Of a DNA stretch of 64,000 nt, positions 42,468-49,885 are shown in pieces. Below the pieces are notes generated by a model. The model ran no database searches, was not told where the DNA came from, and saw nothing but the letters and a program-made list of their open reading frames with translations. Origin of the DNA: an uncultured Pelagibacteraceae bacterium (GTDB lineage Bacteria > Pseudomonadota > Alphaproteobacteria > Pelagibacterales > Pelagibacteraceae). Where the stretch lies: assembly GCA_902629285.1 (NCBI GenBank), contig CACOQN010000002.1, forward strand, positions 78,162 to 142,161. The letters are read 5' to 3'. A program made the translations under genes and the position numbers. Position 1 is the first letter of the stretch, and every line of letters begins with the position of its first letter.

Positions 42468-43337
42468 TTACTTCCTAAATCTTTTAATTAAACTTGAAGT
42501 ATCCCATCTATTACCTTTCATCTCCTGAATTTCTCCGTAATATTTATCCACTATTTCAGTGATAGGTAATAATGATCCATTATTTTTAGCCTCATCCATA
42601 GCAATTTTTAAATCTTTTCTCATCCAATCTACTGCAAAACCAAAATCAAATTTATCGTCAATCATTGTTTTATATCTATTTTCCATTTGCCATGATTGTG
42701 CTGCTCCTTTTGAAATAACTTCAATTACGTCTTCCATATTTAATCCAGCTTTCATACCGAAATTTATACCCTCTGACAAACCTTGAACTAATCCAGCAAT
42801 GCAAATTTGATTAACCATTTTTGCTAGCTGACCACTACCTGCTGATCCTAACAGCTTCATTTTTTTGCTATAACAATCAATTTTATCTTTTGCTTTATTA
42901 AAATCAGAATGATCACCTCCAATCATCACAGTTAGAGCACCGTTTTCTGCTCCAGCCTGACCACCAGAGACTGGCGCATCTAATGAACCAAAACCATTTT
43001 TCTTTGCATATTCATAAATTTCTCTAGCAATTGTTGCTGAGGCTGTAGTGTTGTCTATGTAAACTGAATTTTTTTGTATGGTTTTAAAAGCACCATTTTC
43101 TCCAAAAGTTACTTCTCTTAAATCGTTATCATTACCAACACATGTAAAAATATATTCAGCATCCTTTGCTGCTTCTGCTGGTGTTTCTGCCATTTTACCA
43201 TTGTATTCGCTTACCCATTTTTCTGCTTTTGATTTTGTTCTATTAAAAACAGTTACATTATGGCCACCTTTTGATATATAACCAGCCATTGGATAGCCCA
43301 TAACACCAAGACCTATGAAAGCAACATTACAAGTCAT
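42468..43337 (-). CDS. 3-hydroxyisobutyrate dehydrogenase-family NAD(P) oxidoreductase
   Basis: 289 residues, normal for the beta-hydroxyacid dehydrogenase family (MmsB, GarR, GlyR). The dinucleotide loop is FIGLGVMGYPMAGYI at the N-terminus, the substrate motif DAPVSGGQAGAENGALTVM near residue 118 and the catalytic Lys in GQLAKMVNQICIAG near residue 170. It reduces or oxidises a short hydroxy acid such as 3-hydroxyisobutyrate or tartronate semialdehyde. Neighbours do not reveal which. It diverges from an MFS transporter gene with 11 bases between starts. Confidence 0.88.
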   Translation of the reverse strand: MTCNVAFIGLGVMGYPMAGYISKGGHNVTVFNRTKSKAEKWVSEYNGKMAETPAEAAKDAEYIFTCVGNDNDLREVTFGENGAFKTIQKNSVYIDNTTASATIAREIYEYAKKNGFGSLDAPVSGGQAGAENGALTVMIGGDHSDFNKAKDKIDCYSKKMKLLGSAGSGQLAKMVNQICIAGLVQGLSEGINFGMKAGLNMEDVIEVISKGAAQSWQMENRYKTMIDDKFDFGFAVDWMRKDLKIAMDEAKNNGSLLPITEIVDKYYGEIQEMKGNRWDTSSLIKRFRK

Positions 43338-43348
43338 AATTTTTTTCT

Positions 43349-44554
43349 ATGTTTAAAAGTTTAAGTTTAAAAGTAATTCTATTTGGGTTTATCTTTACAT
43401 TTTTTTCAAGCTTTGGACAGAGTTTTTTTCTAGGATTGTTTAATTCAAGCATTAGAGATGCCTTATCAATAACACATGGACAATTTGGCTCAATTTATGC
43501 TTCTGCTACTTTATTAAGTAGCATTACTCTAGTTTGGATTGGAAAAAAAATTGATGATGTAAATATTTTAAAATTTGCATCTTATGTAATTATTTTTCTA
43601 TCTGCTTCATGTTTTGTATTTTCTAAAATTTCATCTGTTATTTTTTTATTTATAGGAATTTTTTTAATGCGTTTGGCTGGTCAGGGTTTATCAAGTCATA
43701 CAGCTACAACAACTATATCTCGTTTTTTTGAAAAAAATAGAGGTAGGGCTTTAAGTACAGCTTGGTTAGGACTATCATTAGCTGAATTTATAATGCCAGT
43801 TTTAATTGTTTTTTTATTATTTTTTATAGAATGGAGAAATATTTGGGTTTCTATTTCTATTATAGTTATACTTGTTTTACCTGCTGTAACTTATGTTTTA
43901 GTAAAAGAAGTTAAACTCGATACGAGAGAAGATTCTAAAATTGAAGACAGTAATCGAGAAATTAAACAATGGAAAAGGATAGAAGTTTTAAAAGATTATA
44001 GATTTTATATAATTTGTATGACGATGTTAGCAATGCCATGGATTGCAACTGGCTCTTTTGTTTACCAATCTTTCATCACTTCTTCTAAAGAGTGGGGACC
44101 TTATGTGATAGCACAATCGTTTATGGCATACTCAATTTTATCAGTAATAACTCTTTTTATATCTGGATTTTTAATTGATAAATTTTCAAGCAGAAAATTA
44201 CTTATTTATATGAATATCCCACTATTTTTTTCTACTATAGTTCTCTATTATTTTGATGCCTCGTTTTCCTCTTTTGTATTTTTTGGTTTGTTGGGTGTTA
44301 CTAACGGGTTAGCAAATGTACTTGGTTCCTCAACTTGGGCTGAGATTTACGGTGTAAAGTTTATTGGGTCTATAAAAGCATTAACTACAGCATTAATGGT
44401 ATTTGCTACCGCTTTTGGTACAGCTTTATTCGGTTTTTTGATCGATAATGGTTTCACAATTGAACAAATTGCTGTTGTTTCTGGTACCTATATTTTTGGT
44501 TCAATTGTTCTTCTTTATTTGATTAAAAATAAGCTAAATCCTCATTATTTATAA
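43349..44554 (+). CDS. Major facilitator superfamily transporter
   Basis: 401 residues with about 12 membrane segments and a central cytoplasmic loop near residue 195 that is highly charged. SSIRDALSITHGQFGSIYAS near residue 30 and GRALSTAWLGLSLAEFIMP near residue 132 fit the MFS pattern of the monocarboxylate or nitrate/oxalate-type subgroup. GVTNGLANVLGSSTWAEIYG near residue 315 also fits. Substrate unknown. The divergent 3-hydroxyisobutyrate dehydrogenase-like gene might use an imported organic acid. Confidence 0.85.
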   Translation: MFKSLSLKVILFGFIFTFFSSFGQSFFLGLFNSSIRDALSITHGQFGSIYASATLLSSITLVWIGKKIDDVNILKFASYVIIFLSASCFVFSKISSVIFLFIGIFLMRLAGQGLSSHTATTTISRFFEKNRGRALSTAWLGLSLAEFIMPVLIVFLLFFIEWRNIWVSISIIVILVLPAVTYVLVKEVKLDTREDSKIEDSNREIKQWKRIEVLKDYRFYIICMTMLAMPWIATGSFVYQSFITSSKEWGPYVIAQSFMAYSILSVITLFISGFLIDKFSSRKLLIYMNIPLFFSTIVLYYFDASFSSFVFFGLLGVTNGLANVLGSSTWAEIYGVKFIGSIKALTTALMVFATAFGTALFGFLIDNGFTIEQIAVVSGTYIFGSIVLLYLIKNKLNPHYL

Positions 44555-44597
44555 AATAGCTCTTGATTTTTTAAAGTTCACTGTGTAGATACTCCGC

Positions 44598-45134
44598 ATG
44601 GCCAGAGTAACTGTAGAAGATTGCATAGATAAAGTGGAAAGTCCTTACGAATTGGTACTTGTTGCTAAAGAAAGAGCTACTCAACTTAACGCAGGTATTG
44701 AACCAACTATTGATAGAGATAATGATAAAAATACAGTTATTTCTTTAAGAGAAATTGCAGAGGAAAAAATTAAAGTTTCAGATTTAACAGAGAGTGCAGT
44801 CTACAAACTAAGAAAACATGTTGAGCAAGTTGATGATGCTGCTGAGGATGATGAAGAAATCGGTGACGATTTTGAAAATTTATATAAAGGTGAAATATCC
44901 AAAAGCGGAACTCCAATTTTACCATCTAAAAGAGCAAGAAAAACTCCTGAGAAAATTCAGGTAACAAAAGAAGATTTAGCTGAGTTATCTGAAACAGCAA
45001 CAGCTGACATTGATAATTCAGTGGGTGAGGAAACAATGAATGAGCAAGGTGAAGTTTCTTTAGACGAGGTATCAGAGTCAGAAAATCAAGAAGCAGATAC
45101 ATCTGCAGAAGACACAGAAGCTTCAAACTCATAA
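44598..45134 (+). CDS. rpoZ: RNA polymerase omega subunit with a long acidic C-terminal tail
   Basis: 178 residues. The first 70 or so are a standard omega subunit: MARVTVEDCIDKVESPYELV and VAKERATQL at the start, then ALREIAEEKI-like SLREIAEEKI. Omega helps fold and assemble the beta' subunit and supports ppGpp binding. The rest, over 100 residues, is strongly acidic and probably disordered (EQVDDAAEDDEEIGDDFEN, then repeated Glu/Ser/Asp to the end). Alphaproteobacterial omegas often run to 100-130 residues, so this tail is long. The dusA gene follows after 22 bases. Confidence 0.92.
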   Translation: MARVTVEDCIDKVESPYELVLVAKERATQLNAGIEPTIDRDNDKNTVISLREIAEEKIKVSDLTESAVYKLRKHVEQVDDAAEDDEEIGDDFENLYKGEISKSGTPILPSKRARKTPEKIQVTKEDLAELSETATADIDNSVGEETMNEQGEVSLDEVSESENQEADTSAEDTEASNS

Positions 45135-45156
45135 AAAAATAATATAAGGTAATACC

Positions 45157-46149
45157 ATGAATAGGAAAGTATCAGTTGCTCCTATGATGGATTGCACAGA
45201 TCGTCATGAACGATATTTTCTAAGATTAATATCCAAAAACATTCTTCTTTACACCGAAATGATAGTTGATGAAGCTATAAATAGAGGAGATAAAAAAAAG
45301 CTATTAGAGTTTAATGTAAACGAGAAACCTGTAGCACTCCAACTTGGAGGTTCATCACCAAAACTTTTAAGTGAAGCTACTAAAGTAGGTGAAGATTTTG
45401 GTTATGATGAAATTAATCTAAACTTGGGTTGTCCAAGTAAAAAAGTTGAAAAAAATAGATTTGGTGCTTGTTTAATGAAAGAACCAAATTTAGTAGCAGA
45501 TTGTCTAAGCAAAATGCAATCAGTAACAAAACTACCAGTAACAATTAAAACAAGAATTGGTTACGATGATGTAGAAGATTATGAAAATTTACATAGTTTT
45601 ATTTCTACTTTAAAAGCAACCGGAGTTAAAACTTTCATCATTCATGCAAGAAAAGCAATGTTAGGTAAATTTACTCCTAAACAAAATTTAAATATTCCAC
45701 CATTAAAATATGTTTATGTACATAGATTAAAAGAAGATTTTCCTAATGAAGAGATCATCATTAATGGAGGAATAACTTCAGTGGATGAAATAATACCTCA
45801 TTTAGAAAAAACTGATGGTGTAATGATTGGTAGGGCTGCATATCATACACCTTATTTACTTGCAGATATTGAAAGAGAAATATTTAATAATGATGATGTT
45901 CCGAGTAGACAAGATGTAATTGCACAACTTATTCCTTATGTTAAAGAAGAATTAAAAAAAGGAACAAGATTAAATCAAATCATGAGACATACTCTTGGTT
46001 TATTTCATGGTCAAACGGGTGCAAGTTATTGGAAAAGGTACTTAAGTGAAAACATGTGTGTAAGAGATGCTGATGTGAAAAAAATTGATCACATTATGGA
46101 TAAAATTAAATACAAAAATATTGATACTAGAGTAGGGCAGTCTGCTTAA
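45157..46149 (+). CDS. dusA: tRNA-dihydrouridine synthase A
   Basis: 330 residues, normal DusA length. VAPMMDCTDRHERYFLRLIS at the start is the FMN/substrate motif of the DusA class. The catalytic Cys is in LNLGCPSKKVEKNRFGACLM near residue 90. FIIHARKAMLGKF, IIINGGIT and GVMIGRAAYHTPY follow in the expected order. It reduces specific uridines in tRNA D-loops (position 20 in known DusA) with NADPH. It is downstream of rpoZ in the same orientation. Confidence 0.95.
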   Translation: MNRKVSVAPMMDCTDRHERYFLRLISKNILLYTEMIVDEAINRGDKKKLLEFNVNEKPVALQLGGSSPKLLSEATKVGEDFGYDEINLNLGCPSKKVEKNRFGACLMKEPNLVADCLSKMQSVTKLPVTIKTRIGYDDVEDYENLHSFISTLKATGVKTFIIHARKAMLGKFTPKQNLNIPPLKYVYVHRLKEDFPNEEIIINGGITSVDEIIPHLEKTDGVMIGRAAYHTPYLLADIEREIFNNDDVPSRQDVIAQLIPYVKEELKKGTRLNQIMRHTLGLFHGQTGASYWKRYLSENMCVRDADVKKIDHIMDKIKYKNIDTRVGQSA

Positions 46150-46189
46150 TTCAATTATAACAAACGAATATAGTTATATTATTCTTTTG

Positions 46190-46975
46190 ATGGCTTTAAC
46201 AGCTATTCCAGTTGGTTTTGTTGCTGGTCTGTTTGGAATTGGTGGTGGATTAATCACTGTACCATTTCTATATTTTATATTTGGTTCTCTCGAAATTGAT
46301 CCTCAATATATAATGCACCTAGCAGTTGGAACTTCTTTTGCAATAATAATACCCACATCTACGGTTTCAGTATTTACACATAATAAATTTAAGGCTGTTG
46401 ATTTTGATATTGTTAAAAACTACGGTTTATTTGTTGTACTAGGTGTGGTTGTTGGAACTATTTTTGCATCTTCTTTAAAAACAAAATCTCTAGTTTTATT
46501 TTTCTCTGTAATGATTTTATTTTTAGGAATTTACTTATTATTAATAAAAGAGAAGGAACAAAACATAATTGTTAAGATGAAATTACACTTAAAAGTAATT
46601 CTTGGTTTTCTTGTTGGGTTTATATCTGCTCCTATGGGTATAGGAGGAGCAGTAATGAATGTTCCTATTCTTAAGTTTTTTGGTTATTCAATAAATAAAG
46701 CTATAGGAAGTGCAGCAGCTATAGGTTTTTTAATTTCACTATTTGGAGCAATAGGTTTTTTAATTTCAGGAAATTATTTAAATTCCAATCTTCCACTTAG
46801 TATTGGTTTTATAAATGTCCCTGCATTTCTAATTTTTATACCTATTACGACATTTATGGCCAGAATAGGAGCTAAAACAGTTCACAGTATTGATAAAAAT
46901 AAAATTAGTAAGTTTTTTGGAATTTTTCTTTTAGTGGTATCACTTAAGTTTTTTTACGAATATTTAAAGTTGTAA
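46190..46975 (+). CDS. TSUP (TauE/SafE)-family membrane permease
   Basis: 261 residues from the ATG; the in-frame TTG just before it (46187) is an equally good start. The frame is open further up with more hydrophobic residues, so a rare start codon upstream cannot be ruled out. The pattern VGFVAGLFGIGGGLITVPFL at the start and VGFISAPMGIGGAVMNVPIL in the second half are the two inverted TSUP repeats, with about eight membrane segments. TSUP proteins carry organic or inorganic sulfur anions such as sulfite or sulfoacetate. The tau genes lie 30 kb away, so a taurine link is only conjecture. Confidence 0.87.
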   Translation: MALTAIPVGFVAGLFGIGGGLITVPFLYFIFGSLEIDPQYIMHLAVGTSFAIIIPTSTVSVFTHNKFKAVDFDIVKNYGLFVVLGVVVGTIFASSLKTKSLVLFFSVMILFLGIYLLLIKEKEQNIIVKMKLHLKVILGFLVGFISAPMGIGGAVMNVPILKFFGYSINKAIGSAAAIGFLISLFGAIGFLISGNYLNSNLPLSIGFINVPAFLIFIPITTFMARIGAKTVHSIDKNKISKFFGIFLLVVSLKFFYEYLKL

Positions 46976-46980
46976 AATGT

Positions 46981-47018
46981 AAAAAAAAGAGGTGACTTCA
47001 GTCTCCCTCCATCACCTC
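46981..47018 (-). terminator. Factor-independent terminator on the minus strand
   Basis: Read on the minus strand, GAGGTGA (47018-47012) and TCACCTC (46995-46989) pair perfectly around a loop of 16 bases, followed at once by eight T residues (46988-46981). No coding gene on the minus strand ends here: the nearest upstream one stops at 48252. The terminator therefore points to a non-coding minus-strand transcript. Confidence 0.6.
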
Positions 47019-47070
47019 ACAATTAATCTTAGGTGATTCTCATAAAATCTATAAACACTTAATAGTTGTA
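46981..47070 (-). ncRNA. Possible small RNA of about 80-90 nt, minus strand
   Basis: The 203-base gap between the TSUP gene and the coiled-coil gene contains, on the minus strand, a perfect TTGACA -35 box (47101-47096), a weak ATACAT -10 (47077-47072) 18 bases on, and the T-tailed terminator at 46981-47018. The RNA would start near 47065. A segment AATCACCT (47058-47051) can pair with AGGTGAT (47017-47011), which excludes formation of the terminator stem, so two competing structures exist as in attenuators. No match to a named RNA family is recognised. It may be a regulatory sRNA or a leader. Confidence 0.35.
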
Positions 47071-47178
47071 AATGTATTTTATTAATTAATATTATTGTCA
47101 ACAATCTAAAGTTGTACTAAAAACTCAATTTAGCCACACATTATATTTAGTATTTAAGTTTAATTGATACTTTAAAAT

Positions 47179-48255
47179 ATGGTTTCAATAAAAAACATTA
47201 ATAAAAAGTTTAAAAAAAATTTATTTGATCCAATAGATAAAACAAAAAGTAAATTCTCCTCGTTTTTAAAAAATTATAAAAAAAATAAGATTAAAAAAGA
47301 TCTAGCGTTACAAAAACAATTAGAAAAAGAAAAAAAAAGAGAGTTACTTTTAGAAAAAAAATTAGCAATAAAAGCAAAACAAAATGAATTAAAAGAAGAG
47401 AAAAAAAAAATTCTTTTTCAAAAAAAACTAATCATTGAAAATGAGAAGCAAGAAAAAAAAAATGAAGAAAAAAGACAAAAAATAGAAGCTCAAAGGATAA
47501 AAATTGAAAAGAAAAAAATTAAAGATGAAGAAACTAGAAAAATTAGAGAGGAAGCAAGAAAGCTTAAGCAGGAAGATTTAAGGCTCAAGATGCTTGAGAG
47601 ACAAAGAATTAGAGAGGAAAATATTAAAATTAAAGAGGAAAAATTAAAAAATCAAGAACTTGAAGCTCAAAAAAGAAGAGATGAAAAAGAAAAGGAAAGA
47701 CAAGAGAAATTAAGATTAAAAGAAATTGAAAAAAACAATAGACTGGAAGAAGAACAAAGATTAAGAGAAGCAGCCAGAAAACTTGAATATGAACAAAAAA
47801 AACTCAAAGAAATGGAACAAAGATTAAGAGATCTTGAAACAGAAAGACAGCAAGAAATACAAAGGCAGATTTTAAAAGAGGACGCTGAACAAAGAGCTAA
47901 AGAGGAAGAATTAAGATTAAAAGAAAAAAGGCTTAAGGAAGAAGAACTTGAGAGAATTAATAAAGAAAACGAAAGACGCCAAAGAGAAAAGGAATTAAAA
48001 CTAGAGGAAGAAAGTCAAAAAAGAATTGACGAAGAAAATGAAAGAGATCGATTAGCTAAAATAGCTGAAAATCAAAGAATTGAAGAGGAAAATAGGCGAA
48101 TGAGAGAATGGGAAAAAAAATTTGATGAAGAGCAAAGACTTAAAGAGGAAGAGTTGATTAAAAAATTTTACAGCGATGATATTACTAGAGAAGAAAATAA
48201 TCAGAATAATGATAATTTAGAAAATAAAATTAATGATGATAATTTAAAAAATTAA
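47179..48255 (+). CDS. Highly charged long coiled-coil/single-helix protein, function unknown
   Basis: 358 residues. Residues 1-55 are Lys-rich. From about residue 55 to 330 nearly every residue is Lys, Glu, Arg, Gln, Leu, Ile or Asp in an alternating pattern (for example RIKIEKKKIKDEETRKIREE). This predicts a long continuous alpha helix, either coiled coil or stable single helix. There is no Pro in the long stretch, no signal peptide and no membrane segment. The last 25 residues are Asn/Asp-rich. Composition bias makes homology calls unsafe; superficial likeness to TolA or IF-2 linkers is due to that bias. It ends with a 4-base overlap on the convergent phosphohexomutase. Confidence 0.7.
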   Translation: MVSIKNINKKFKKNLFDPIDKTKSKFSSFLKNYKKNKIKKDLALQKQLEKEKKRELLLEKKLAIKAKQNELKEEKKKILFQKKLIIENEKQEKKNEEKRQKIEAQRIKIEKKKIKDEETRKIREEARKLKQEDLRLKMLERQRIREENIKIKEEKLKNQELEAQKRRDEKEKERQEKLRLKEIEKNNRLEEEQRLREAARKLEYEQKKLKEMEQRLRDLETERQQEIQRQILKEDAEQRAKEEELRLKEKRLKEEELERINKENERRQREKELKLEEESQKRIDEENERDRLAKIAENQRIEEENRRMREWEKKFDEEQRLKEEELIKKFYSDDITREENNQNNDNLENKINDDNLKN

Positions 48256-49706
48256 ATTTTTTGATCATACTCACCGATTTTACCAGTTTTTTGTAACAAA
48301 TCGTCAATAAAATCAAAGATTTTTTTCTTTCTTTCATCTGATGTTGGGCTTTCGGTAACAATAACTAAAGACGGTTTGTTTGAAGAAGCTCTTATAAGTC
48401 CCCATGAACCATCATCGAATGAAAATCTAACTCCATTGACAGTTAAAATATTATTAATAACCTGGCCATCTATTTCAACATTATTTCTTTGTAAATTTTT
48501 AATTTTTTTAATTATCTGTTCAACAACTAAATATTTTTCTTCATCTTTGCAATATGGCGCCATTGTTGGTGTTTGAAATGTATTAGGTAATTCACTAATA
48601 ATTTCACTCATTTTTTTATTTTGATTATTTAATAAGTGGCATACTTGGATTGCTGAATTGATACCATCATCATATCCAAAACCTAATGGCTGATTAAAGA
48701 AAAAATGACCACTTTTTTCAAATCCAGCTAAGGCTTTTTCAGTATTAACTTTTCGTTTAATATGGGAATGACCTGTTTTCCAATAAATAGTTTCACAATT
48801 GTTTTCTAATAAAATCTTATCTTTTGAGTATAAACCTGTTGATTTTACATCAACTACAAATTTTGAATTCTTATGTTTACTTGATAAATTTCTAGCTATT
48901 AAAAGCCCTATTTTATCAGAAAATATTTCATTTCCGTTATTATCAATTACACCAACTCTATCACCATCGCCATCAAAACCAAATCCTATGTCAGCGTTAT
49001 TTTCTTTAACTACTCTTGCAATTTCGTGAAGCATTTCTAAATCTTCTGGATTTGGATTGTATTTAGGAAAATTCCAATCTAATTCACAGTCCAATTCTAT
49101 AACCTCACAGCCAATACCTCTTAAAATATCTGGCGCAAAAACTCCTGCTGTACCATTTCCACAAGCAACTACAACTTTTATTTTTTTCTTTATCTTATTT
49201 TTGATAATCAAATCTTTTTTATAAATTTCATTAAAATCTTTTATTTGTATTTCCTTTCCTTCACCTTTAGAAAATTTTTCATTTAAAGTTATTTCTTTTA
49301 ATTCTTTCATTTCTTCAGGAGCATGTGTTAAACCTTTTTGGATCCCCATTTTTACACCTGTCCAACCATTTTCATTGTGACTTGCTGTAACCATTGCAAC
49401 AGCGTCAGAACCTAAATTAAATTGAGCAAAATACACCATAGGTGATAATGACAAACCTATGTCTTCTACATAGCAACCCGTAAATTTTAATCCTTGTTTA
49501 AGGGCAGTTTTTATTTCTTCGCTATATGAACGATAATCATGTCCAACAATAATTCTCGGGTTATTTTTATTTGTGTGAATTTTTATTTGTGTTCCAAGTC
49601 CTTTACCAAGATTCGCTATACCAGCCAAATTTATATCTTTATTATACAACCACCGAGCGTCATATTCCCTAAATCCATATGGGTCTATTTTTATGTTTTG
49701 ATTCAT
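48252..49706 (-). CDS. Phosphomannomutase/phosphoglucomutase
   Basis: 484 residues, alpha-D-phosphohexomutase family. DPYGFREYDARWLYNKDI is the N-terminal domain start, the phosphoserine is in VTASHNENGWTGVKMG near residue 105, the Mg loop is GFGFDGDGDRVGVID near residue 240, the sugar loop GFEKSGHFFF near residue 325 and the phosphate site RASSNKPSLVIVTES near residue 445. It interconverts hexose-1- and 6-phosphates to feed nucleotide-sugar synthesis for the surface polysaccharide genes in this window. Which sugar it favours is not clear from sequence. Confidence 0.9.
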   Translation of the reverse strand: MNQNIKIDPYGFREYDARWLYNKDINLAGIANLGKGLGTQIKIHTNKNNPRIIVGHDYRSYSEEIKTALKQGLKFTGCYVEDIGLSLSPMVYFAQFNLGSDAVAMVTASHNENGWTGVKMGIQKGLTHAPEEMKELKEITLNEKFSKGEGKEIQIKDFNEIYKKDLIIKNKIKKKIKVVVACGNGTAGVFAPDILRGIGCEVIELDCELDWNFPKYNPNPEDLEMLHEIARVVKENNADIGFGFDGDGDRVGVIDNNGNEIFSDKIGLLIARNLSSKHKNSKFVVDVKSTGLYSKDKILLENNCETIYWKTGHSHIKRKVNTEKALAGFEKSGHFFFNQPLGFGYDDGINSAIQVCHLLNNQNKKMSEIISELPNTFQTPTMAPYCKDEEKYLVVEQIIKKIKNLQRNNVEIDGQVINNILTVNGVRFSFDDGSWGLIRASSNKPSLVIVTESPTSDERKKKIFDFIDDLLQKTGKIGEYDQKI

Positions 49707-49805
49707 TTGTTATTTACTTACTCTTTTTATGTTAATTTCTTGAAATAAATTTTATTTTTTTGTTGATTATCATATTGTCGCGTTCTATAAATGTTCCGTT
49801 GATTA

Positions 49806-49855
49806 TAAGTTTATATAGTATATCAACCTTAAGCGCCTACAACATATAGTTGTTT
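49806..49855 (+). promoter_or_regulatory. Candidate paired NrdR-like boxes upstream of nrdA
   Basis: ATATAGT occurs at 49813-49819 and 49844-49850, 31 bases apart. The second copy lies inside the dyad ACAAC-ATATA-GTTGT (49838-49852 region). Pairs of NrdR boxes are known to lie about 31-32 bases apart before ribonucleotide reductase genes and have an A/T-rich centre of this kind. The match to the 16-base consensus is imperfect. A third ATATAGT is at 49872-49878, and these may instead be -10 elements. Confidence 0.4.
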
Positions 49856-49885
49856 TCGTATTAATAACAAAATATAGTAATAATT

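Noticed and set aside
46989..47018. Terminator for the TSUP gene on the plus strand
   Set aside because: On the plus strand the hairpin is not followed by a T run; the T run is present only in the minus-strand direction.
47179..48255. TolA or translation factor IF-2
   Set aside because: Likeness is due only to Lys/Glu-rich composition; there is no membrane anchor, no TolA C-terminal domain and no GTPase domain.
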